From: Nitrososphaerota archaeon
Lineage (GTDB): Archaea > Thermoproteota > Nitrososphaeria > Nitrososphaerales > Nitrosopumilaceae
DNA: 43,064 nucleotides
Direction: 5' to 3'
Assembly: GCA_016871975.1 (NCBI GenBank)
Contig: VHBM01000003.1
Coordinates: 1 to 43,064 of the forward strand
The notes below the pieces were generated by a model, which saw nothing but the letters and a program-made list of their open reading frames with translations, did not search any database and was not told where the DNA came from. Below are positions 15,343 through 22,191 of the stretch, one piece after another. Positions within the stretch are counted from its first letter, which is position 1, and the number at the start of each line of letters is the position of its first letter. The position numbers and the translations under genes were made by a program.

Positions 15343-16620
15343 CTAGTTTAGAATCAAGCCTATATCCATCAGATTAGTGTGCGTGTAACCTGTTTTAACT
15401 AGGCCGCCATATTTTTTAAAAAAAGAGTTTGAATCATTGTTTTTTAAATAATTTTGAATATTTTTTGCACTTACAGTATTGTCAGTAATTGCTCCTGCAA
15501 ATTTTGTATTTCCATCAATTCCATCTGTTCCTACAGATGCAAAAGTAAATCTATTTTTTTTATTCTGCATCTGTTGCAAAATGCGCAGAACAAGTTCCTG
15601 ATTTCTTCCACCTTTTCCATTTCCAGTTACATTAACTGTTGGTTCGCCCCCAAAAATAATACAAGTATGATGTCTTTTTTGAATCAAAGTTGCTAGTTTT
15701 TTAGCAACACTTGTCACATTGCCAGAAGTTGTGATAGTTTTTGTAACAAAGCCAAACTGCCTTGATTTTTTACTCATTGCATCAAGCAAATCGCGATTTT
15801 GTGCAATAATGATGTTGTTTATTTTTGGATGCTTTGGTGTTTCTTGGATTTTTCCTTTCATCCCAGCGTTGAATCGCCTGATTATTTTATTTGAGATTAA
15901 TTTTCCAAGTTTGTATTTTTTTATTATCTCAAGTGCATCATCAAATGTGGTATTGTCATGGTATGCATAGCCAGATGCTATTGATGATAGATCATCGCCG
16001 ATAACATCTGACATTACAAATGCGACAGCATCACAGCCAAGATTCTCAACTAGTTTTCCACCTTTTATTGCAGAAAGATGTTTTCTAATGCAGTTGATTT
16101 CGTGTATTGTTGCGCCTGATTTTATCAAAACTTGGTTAACGTGTTTTTTTTCTTCAAATGTAATTCCTTCTGGCACACACATTAATGCAGAAGAGCCACC
16201 AGATACAAGAAAAATAATAAACTCACGATTTGTTCTGTTTTCTACAAATTCTTTGACAGCCTTTCCCGCTCTGTAGCTTTGTAAAGTCGGCAGCGGATGA
16301 CCTGCATAAATGACTTGAAATTTCTTATTTTTGATCAGAGATTTTGTTCCTTTTGGCACTACAACTATGCCTCCATCAATTTTTGTAATGTCATCTACTG
16401 TCTTTGCCATAGAGTCTGCGGCTTTGCCAAAGGCTACCAAGTAGATTTTGTCGTATTTTTCTAGATTAATCGTCTTTTTACCTACAATGATTTGATTCTT
16501 TTTGATAAATTTTGGCAGTATTTTTTGCGGCAAGGCTTGCGCAATTCCAAATTCTATAATGTCAGTTGCGATTTTTTTATGTCTGGTTTTTGTTAATTCT
16601 TTGTAATTTTGTATAATCAT
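15343..16620 (-). CDS. Glycerate 2-kinase (MOFRL family)
   Basis: A 425-aa type-2 glycerate kinase. The N-terminal DUF4147 half contains VAFGKAADSM and the glycine/serine-rich FLVSGGSSALMCVPEG. The C-terminal MOFRL domain contains GGEPTVNV, GKGGRNQELVL and SVGTDGIDGNT. Archaeal members phosphorylate D-glycerate to 2-phosphoglycerate using ATP, linking glycerate to lower glycolysis/gluconeogenesis; bacterial relatives were mis-annotated as hydroxypyruvate reductase (TtuD). Length is normal (~420-450 aa). It is monocistronic, divergent from the iron-ADH gene with ~95 bp between. The start is ATG, preceded by an AT-rich TATA-like stretch. Confidence 0.9.
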   Translation of the reverse strand: MIIQNYKELTKTRHKKIATDIIEFGIAQALPQKILPKFIKKNQIIVGKKTINLEKYDKIYLVAFGKAADSMAKTVDDITKIDGGIVVVPKGTKSLIKNKKFQVIYAGHPLPTLQSYRAGKAVKEFVENRTNREFIIFLVSGGSSALMCVPEGITFEEKKHVNQVLIKSGATIHEINCIRKHLSAIKGGKLVENLGCDAVAFVMSDVIGDDLSSIASGYAYHDNTTFDDALEIIKKYKLGKLISNKIIRRFNAGMKGKIQETPKHPKINNIIIAQNRDLLDAMSKKSRQFGFVTKTITTSGNVTSVAKKLATLIQKRHHTCIIFGGEPTVNVTGNGKGGRNQELVLRILQQMQNKKNRFTFASVGTDGIDGNTKFAGAITDNTVSAKNIQNYLKNNDSNSFFKKYGGLVKTGYTHTNLMDIGLILN

Positions 16621-16714
16621 TAAAAGATAATTCTAATGTTTTAATATCAATACTTTTGTTCCGAGTTTGAATGTGACATCAAGATATAATAATGATTAAG
16701 AATTTCATTTTCCC

Positions 16715-17659
16715 ATGCATGCTGTAAAAATTCCAAAAATAATTAATTTTGGAAAAAATGCATTAGGCGAAACACAGTATCCAAAAAACGCACTAGTTGT
16801 AACAACGGCACCACCAAATATTTCAGGAAAGTGGCTTGCCAAGATGGGAATTCAAGATTACATGTTATATGACAAAGTCACTCCAGAACCATCAATTGAT
16901 GACGTGAAGACAGTGATTGCACAGTTCAAGGACAAGAATCCGTCTGTATTGATCGGTCTTGGTGGAGGAAGTTCGATGGATGTTGTAAAATATGCTTCAG
17001 CAGAAATGGGCAAGCAAAAGATTTTGATCCCAACTACATTTGGCACAGGTGCTGAAATGACAACGTATTGCGTTTTAAAATTTGATGGAAAGAAAAAGCT
17101 GTTGCGCGAGGATAAATTCCTTGCAGATATGGCAGTAGTTGATTTCTACTTTATGGATGGAACACCAGAACAAATTATCAAAAATTCTGTATGTGATGCT
17201 TGTGCACAAGCAACCGAAGGATATGACAGCAAGCTTGGAAATGAATTCACAAGAACATTGTGCAAGGAAGCATTTGATGTCTTGTATGATGCTATAATGA
17301 ATGACAAGCCAGAAAACTATCCTTATGGCTCGATGTTATCAGGCATGGGCTTTGGCAACTGCTCAACAACACTAGGACATGCATTATCGTATGTCTTTTC
17401 AAATGAAGGAGTTCCACATGGATATTCACTTTCGTCATGCACTACTGTTGCACACAAATTCAACAAATCAATCTTCTATGATAGATTCAAACAAATAGTA
17501 AAGAAGCTTGGTTTTGAAAAACTGGACCTTAAAGCACCAGTTGATGTGGCAGCAGAAACTGTAATGACAGATAGAGGACATCTTGACCCAAATCCAATTC
17601 CAGTAACAAAAGAAGACATAATGAAATGTCTAAATGACATTAAATCAGGAAACCTGTAA
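16715..17659 (+). CDS. Iron-type alcohol dehydrogenase, likely malonic semialdehyde reductase
   Basis: A 314-aa group III (iron-dependent) alcohol dehydrogenase. The nucleotide site is GLGGGSSMDVVKY; PTTFGTGAEMT follows. Metal ligands are the Asp of DACAQATEGYDS, His in LGHALSY and His in VPHGYS. The position usually holding His after the Asp (D-x3-H) is Gln. The C-terminus DRGHLDPNPIPVTKEDI is typical. A characterised Nitrosopumilus enzyme of this family reduces malonic semialdehyde to 3-hydroxypropionate in the hydroxypropionate/hydroxybutyrate CO2-fixation cycle; the same role is inferred here from lineage and family. A TATA-like GATATAATA lies about 30 nt upstream of the ATG. Confidence 0.8.
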   Translation: MHAVKIPKIINFGKNALGETQYPKNALVVTTAPPNISGKWLAKMGIQDYMLYDKVTPEPSIDDVKTVIAQFKDKNPSVLIGLGGGSSMDVVKYASAEMGKQKILIPTTFGTGAEMTTYCVLKFDGKKKLLREDKFLADMAVVDFYFMDGTPEQIIKNSVCDACAQATEGYDSKLGNEFTRTLCKEAFDVLYDAIMNDKPENYPYGSMLSGMGFGNCSTTLGHALSYVFSNEGVPHGYSLSSCTTVAHKFNKSIFYDRFKQIVKKLGFEKLDLKAPVDVAAETVMTDRGHLDPNPIPVTKEDIMKCLNDIKSGNL

Positions 17660-17749
17660 ATTCAAAAACATTTTTTAATTTTTTATAAAGTGCGAAATTC
17701 ATAAAATTTCCTAGACTTTAATAACGTCAAAAAATACCCTAACGGTATC

Positions 17750-18838
17750 ATGGCGTTCTTGAAGTTTGGAATTCAAAACGGACTTAATGTAGCAAGAGCC
17801 GGATATTCTGAAGACCAAATCTTGACTGCATGTATTTTAGCTGATAGAACAGGATACGATTCTATTTGGTATATGGACCACACAAATGTTCCGCAATGGA
17901 AAAATGCTGTGGTTCTTGACCCCTGGGTGATGCTATCTGCAATTGCTGCAACAACAAACAAGGTTGAGATTGGCACATGTGTTACCGATGCAATACGCAG
18001 ACATCCATCAAACATTGCACTAGCTACGATTACACTAGATAGAGTATCAAAAGGCAGGGCGGCACTTGGCATTGGTGCAGGGGAAGCACAGAACCTAAAA
18101 GAATTTTGCATTCCTTTTGAAAAACCAGTTTCAAAGTGGGAAGAACAAATCCAAGTAATACAATTGCTTTTTGGCTCAACTCCTGACCACAGGGTTAGCT
18201 ATGACGGAAAATTTTACAAATTAGAAGAAGCTTGTCTTCAGGCAAAACCGATTAGAAAACCACAGCCTCCAATCTACATGGCATCTGGAGGCCAGCGAAC
18301 ACTAGAGCTTACAGGAAAATATGGGGATGGCTGGATTCCAATTGGCTACACGCCTGAGCTATTCGAGGATCATGCCGCAATTATTAAAAAATCAATGAAA
18401 GAAAATGGCCGAAATCATGACGATTTTAACTTTGCACTAGATATTGATGTGTATTTTTCTGATGATGCAGAAGAATCATGGGCAAAAATGAAAGAAGCAG
18501 TAAAGGTCAGCTTGTTCAAGCCAGAAGTTTTGCGTGTACACAAACTAAAAGAAATTGAAGGATTTGATTTTAAAAAATACTTTACAGAATATTCAATGTC
18601 AAATCAAGAGTGGATTGTAAAGATGCGCGAAGCTGCAAAGACGATTCCTGATCCTGTTGCACGATCATCGACAGCTGTTGGAACACCAGAGGATGTGATC
18701 CCAATCTTTGAGCGTTTTATGAAGGCAGGTGTGAATCATTTTATAATTCGATTTTGGGGCAAAAACTATTTTGGCTCAATTGATAAATTTGCAAGCGAAG
18801 TTATGCCTCATCTAAGAAAAGAAACAAAAAACAAGTAA
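17750..18838 (+). CDS. LLM-class flavin/F420-dependent oxidoreductase
   Basis: A 362-aa TIM-barrel protein of the luciferase-like superfamily. Its features are typical of the F420-using branch (Mer, F420-dependent glucose-6-phosphate dehydrogenase): KFGIQNG at the first strand, GYDSIWYMDH, the segment VEIGTCVTDAIRRHPSNIALATITLDRVSKGRAALGIGAGE, and PPIYMASGGQRTLELTGKYGDGWIP. It transfers hydride between reduced F420 (or FMN) and an unknown substrate; Thaumarchaeota make F420. A small dyad ATACC-CTAAC-GGTAT lies directly before the ATG (17734-17748). The following PNPOx-like gene is 64 nt downstream, possibly a functional pair. Confidence 0.85.
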   Translation: MAFLKFGIQNGLNVARAGYSEDQILTACILADRTGYDSIWYMDHTNVPQWKNAVVLDPWVMLSAIAATTNKVEIGTCVTDAIRRHPSNIALATITLDRVSKGRAALGIGAGEAQNLKEFCIPFEKPVSKWEEQIQVIQLLFGSTPDHRVSYDGKFYKLEEACLQAKPIRKPQPPIYMASGGQRTLELTGKYGDGWIPIGYTPELFEDHAAIIKKSMKENGRNHDDFNFALDIDVYFSDDAEESWAKMKEAVKVSLFKPEVLRVHKLKEIEGFDFKKYFTEYSMSNQEWIVKMREAAKTIPDPVARSSTAVGTPEDVIPIFERFMKAGVNHFIIRFWGKNYFGSIDKFASEVMPHLRKETKNK

Positions 18839-18902
18839 AGCATTTTCCAAAGCGCCTAAAGCAATCTAGATTTAATAGTATTTCAAAAGAAGAACAAGAG
18901 TA

Positions 18903-19535
18903 ATGCAGCTATTAGGAAGATTGGAGATAAAATCAAAGGAAAAGATTGTCCAGTTTTTAAATCAAGAGCATACAGGAAGGATCTGCAGTATTGATGAAAA
19001 TGGCTATCCCCAGATTATTCCAATGAATTTTGTGTTTTTAAATGACTCAATATACATGCATTCTCATACAAGAGGCGAAAAGCTAGACAATATCAGACGC
19101 AATGACAAAGTAGGCTTTGAAGTAGATAAAAGTCTGGAATTTTTGCCATCATATTTTACCCACCCAACGGATGCCTCACAGGCAGATACTCTTTACATCA
19201 GTGTTGTAATCAAGGGCAGAGGAAAAATAATAGAAGACAGATCAGAAAAAACAATTGCACTAAATGGTTTGATGAAAAAATATCAGCCAGAGGGGGGTTA
19301 TGAACCAATTAAACCAGAAATGGCAGTAGTAGAGGGGGTTGCAATTATCAAAGTAATACCAGAGTCGATGAAAGGAAAGTACAAGGTAGGACAGCATCTC
19401 CAAAAAAATGAGCGAACAAAATTAGCACAACAAATTCTTGAACACAAATCAAAGACTGCAAAAGAAACATTGCACGTAATGGGCTTTGAGGTTGTAGGAA
19501 ATGATGTCAAGATGGTTGAAGACCCATCTTGGTAG
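18903..19535 (+). CDS. PNPOx-like flavin/F420-binding split-barrel protein
   Basis: A 210-aa protein of the pyridoxamine 5'-phosphate oxidase-like fold. The N-terminal helix KEKIVQFLNQEHTGRICSIDENGYPQIIPMNFVF and the strand YMHSHTRGEKLDNIRRNDKVGFEV match the FMN/F420-binding barrel of NimA-like proteins, where HSHTRGEK contacts the cofactor phosphate. Insert and C-terminus (after about residue 165) are charged and helical. Probable role: a flavin- or F420-dependent redox reaction or cofactor binding. It starts at ATG 64 nt after the LLM oxidoreductase, which may share its cofactor. Substrate unknown. Confidence 0.78.
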   Translation: MQLLGRLEIKSKEKIVQFLNQEHTGRICSIDENGYPQIIPMNFVFLNDSIYMHSHTRGEKLDNIRRNDKVGFEVDKSLEFLPSYFTHPTDASQADTLYISVVIKGRGKIIEDRSEKTIALNGLMKKYQPEGGYEPIKPEMAVVEGVAIIKVIPESMKGKYKVGQHLQKNERTKLAQQILEHKSKTAKETLHVMGFEVVGNDVKMVEDPSW

Positions 19536-19627
19536 AATCTGAAGCCGTTGTGAAATAAAGGGTTGTAACTAGTAAACACTGTTTTCTTCGAAATTATTTT
19601 ACGTGAGGTAAATTCCGGTTTAATTTC

Positions 19628-19852
19628 ATGGAAGAAAAAGAGCTAGTAGATTATGTATCAGAGTGTCTTGATATTATCGATGCAAATCTAGAGATTCTCT
19701 CAGATATTGAATTTGAAATCGAGCAACAAAAAGACGACGCGATTGTTTCAAACATGCAGCTGCATGACTTGATTGACATGACACAAGATGTTGCAGATTC
19801 TATAAAGATTAGAAAAGCAGAAGCTAGCTATATGCGTCGACAGTTTGACTAG
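19628..19852 (+). CDS. Acidic helical hypothetical protein, 74 aa
   Basis: A 74-aa ATG-initiated protein, strongly acidic and helical, with heptad-like Ile/Leu/Val spacing (ECLDIIDANLEILSDIEFEIEQQ). No metal or catalytic motif. Unrecognised. A TATA-like stretch (AATTATTTTACG) lies about 35 nt upstream. Its TAG stop shares the palindrome CTAG (19849-19852) with the stop of a convergent 37-aa frame. Resembles in style, though not clearly in sequence, the 72-aa protein at 1530-1748. Confidence 0.6.
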   Translation: MEEKELVDYVSECLDIIDANLEILSDIEFEIEQQKDDAIVSNMQLHDLIDMTQDVADSIKIRKAEASYMRRQFD

Positions 19853-19962
19853 TTAGCTACTACTTCGATTGGTTTTTCTTGTTTTTGCTTTGCCTCTTTT
19901 TGCATTTTTGCTAGCAAAGCTGCAAGTTGTGCCTCATGAATCTCATCTAGTGTTTCGCACAT
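19849..19962 (-). CDS. 37-aa helical microprotein
   Basis: ATG-initiated frame encoding 37 aa: a single amphipathic Ala/Leu/Lys/Gln-rich helix (EIHEAQLAALLAKMQKEA) and a short tail EKPIEVVAN. It is convergent with the 74-aa gene, sharing the stop palindrome CTAG, the arrangement that recurs between several established gene pairs here. This supports it being a gene, as does its non-random composition. Function unknown; possibly a peptide that assembles with a partner through its helix. Confidence 0.45.
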   Translation of the reverse strand: MCETLDEIHEAQLAALLAKMQKEAKQKQEKPIEVVAN

Positions 19963-20013
19963 ACAGTACAATCTTGTAACAAATACTTAAACGCTTTTTA
20001 TGATTTAGAATAG

Positions 20014-20115
20014 CTAGTCTTTTGTTGCTTCGTTTGCACATTTGTAGGAACAGAACACGCTTGTCATGCTTTGATATTCTCTTCCGCAATGCTTGCATTC
20101 ACGCAAAAGCCTCAT
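20014..20115 (-). CDS. 33-aa treble-clef-like zinc-finger microprotein
   Basis: A 33-aa frame with Cys7-x2-Cys10 (CKHCG) and Cys22-x3-Cys26 (FCSYKC), the spacing seen in TRASH/MYM-type zinc knuckles that bind metals or proteins. An AT-rich box (TATATATGAT) lies about 30 nt before the ATG on the minus strand, consistent with a leaderless archaeal promoter. No larger frame includes this motif. The family is not named with certainty; small single-finger proteins of this kind are common in Thaumarchaeota. Confidence 0.6.
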   Translation of the reverse strand: MRLLRECKHCGREYQSMTSVFCSYKCANEATKD

Positions 20116-20235
20116 GGGACAGAATATAGATCGTTATCATATATAATTGCGATCCAAGATAACAAAAACATATAACATAATTCAAAAATGATGTTTGAGA
20201 ATTACCATTGCTTTAAATTCAGTTTTTAAATATTT

Positions 20236-22191
20236 TTGTCGTTGCAACAGATACCAAGTTTTCAGCTAGCCTCAGATTATCAGCCAACAGGCGACCAACC
20301 TCAGGCAATAGAATCACTAGTTAGAGTGGTAAGACAAAATAAAGTTCAAACGCTTTTGGGCGTAACAGGAAGTGGCAAGACATTTGCTATTGCAAATGTT
20401 ATACAAAGAACTGGAAAAAACACACTTGTAATCTCACATAACAAGACACTTGCTGCACAGCTTTATTCGGAGCTAAAACAGTTTTTCCCAAAAAATAATG
20501 TCGGATATTTTGTCAGCTATTACGATTATTATCAGCCTGAAAGTTACATTCCACAAACAGACACTTACATAGAAAAAGACACTCAGATAAATGAAAAAAT
20601 CGAAAAAATGAGACTAGAGGCTACTGCCATGCTTCTTTCTGGCGAGCCTACGATTATAGTTGCTACAGTATCATGCATTTACTCACTTGGCTCGCCTCGA
20701 GACTGGGAAGAAATGGCAATTACAGTCTCTCAAGGAGACCAAATTGAGCGTGCAAATCTAATAAAAAAGCTAGTCAATGCCAGATATGAGCGCAATGAGA
20801 TGGAGCTTGCGCCAGGCAATTTCCGCGTCAAAGGAGACACCATTGACATTATACCTGCATATTCTGATGATATTGTTAGAATTTCCTTATTTGGCGATGA
20901 GATAGAAAAAATATCAATTTGTGATTATATAACATTAAAAGAAAAACGAAAACTCGCATCTATCAAAATATTTCCTGCAAAGCACTATCTTGTTGCAAAA
21001 GATGTAAGAGACAAGGCAGTATCATCAATCAAGTCTGAGCTAAAAAAGCGACTGCCGGAGCTAAATGAGCTTGAACGACAAAGACTAGAGATGAGAACAA
21101 AATTTGATCTTGAGATGATCGAAGAGCTTGGGTACTGTTCTGGCATTGAAAATTATTCAAGACATTTTGATGGAAGAAAGCCTGGAGAAAAAGCATTTTG
21201 TCTTTTGGATTTTTTTGGCAACGACTTTTTGCTTGTAATTGACGAGTCACATGTAACACTGCCACAGCTTCATGGAATGTACAAAGGAGATCATTCAAGA
21301 AAAAAAGAGCTTGTGACCTATGGGTTCAGACTGCCAAGCGCATATGATAATAGACCACTAAAGTTTGAAGAGTTTGAAAAGTACATTAAAAATTGCATTT
21401 TTGTTTCTGCAACACCATCAGAGTATGAAAGAAAAAAGTCATTTCAGATTGCAGAGCAGCTTGTCAGGCCTACAGGACTTGTAGACCCAATTGTTGAGAC
21501 AAGACCTACAAAAAACCAGATGGATGATCTAATTGTAGAAATTAAAAAAAGAGCAGAAAAAAACCAGCGAATCCTAGTAACAACTCTGACAAAAAGAATG
21601 GCAGAAGATTTGGCAGAATACCTATCAAAAAAACAAATCAAGGTTCGCTATTTGCATTCAGAAATTGAAGGCCTCCAGAGAACAGAGCTAATCAGGCAGC
21701 TAAGACTAGGTGAGTTTGATGTACTTGTTGGGATAAATCTGTTAAGAGAGGGCCTTGATATTCCCGAAGTTTCACTTGTAGCAATACTTGATGCAGACAA
21801 GGAAGGATTTCTTCGTAATACGACAAGCCTGATTCAGACATTTGGCAGAGCAGCACGAAATGTCGAAGGCGCTGTAATCATGTATGCAGATTCGATAACG
21901 CAATCAATGAAGACTGCGATTTCTGAGACAAACAGGCGCAGAAAAAAGCAGCTAGAGTATAACAAAGTTAGAAACATCACACCAAAAACTATCATAAAAT
22001 CAATTCCAGCTCAGGTTGCAACACTTGATGATATAAAACACAAGTCAGGCCATGACCTTGCAAAAGAAATGATAGAGCTTGAAGCAGAAATGAAAAAATT
22101 TGCAGAGAGTTTGGATTTTGAGCGAGCAATAGAGTGCAGAGAAAAAATTAGGCGAATGCAAAAGGAGCTTGAAAAGAAAAATGAACGCTAA
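20236..22191 (+). CDS. uvrB: Excinuclease ABC subunit B (helicase)
   Basis: A 651-aa UvrB, the damage-verifying helicase-like subunit of bacterial nucleotide excision repair. Walker A GVTGSGKT lies at residues 42-49, the damage-probing beta-hairpin region includes SYYDYYQPESYIPQTDTYIEKD, the DEAD-type box is VIDESHV, helicase motif VI includes QTFGRAARN, and a C-terminal UVR motif (about 615-650) binds UvrC. The start is TTG at 20236, with CTTTAAATT about 25 nt upstream. It heads the uvrB-uvrA-uvrC operon; its end overlaps uvrA by 11 nt. UvrABC in archaea is thought to be of bacterial origin. Confidence 0.97.
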   Translation: MSLQQIPSFQLASDYQPTGDQPQAIESLVRVVRQNKVQTLLGVTGSGKTFAIANVIQRTGKNTLVISHNKTLAAQLYSELKQFFPKNNVGYFVSYYDYYQPESYIPQTDTYIEKDTQINEKIEKMRLEATAMLLSGEPTIIVATVSCIYSLGSPRDWEEMAITVSQGDQIERANLIKKLVNARYERNEMELAPGNFRVKGDTIDIIPAYSDDIVRISLFGDEIEKISICDYITLKEKRKLASIKIFPAKHYLVAKDVRDKAVSSIKSELKKRLPELNELERQRLEMRTKFDLEMIEELGYCSGIENYSRHFDGRKPGEKAFCLLDFFGNDFLLVIDESHVTLPQLHGMYKGDHSRKKELVTYGFRLPSAYDNRPLKFEEFEKYIKNCIFVSATPSEYERKKSFQIAEQLVRPTGLVDPIVETRPTKNQMDDLIVEIKKRAEKNQRILVTTLTKRMAEDLAEYLSKKQIKVRYLHSEIEGLQRTELIRQLRLGEFDVLVGINLLREGLDIPEVSLVAILDADKEGFLRNTTSLIQTFGRAARNVEGAVIMYADSITQSMKTAISETNRRRKKQLEYNKVRNITPKTIIKSIPAQVATLDDIKHKSGHDLAKEMIELEAEMKKFAESLDFERAIECREKIRRMQKELEKKNER

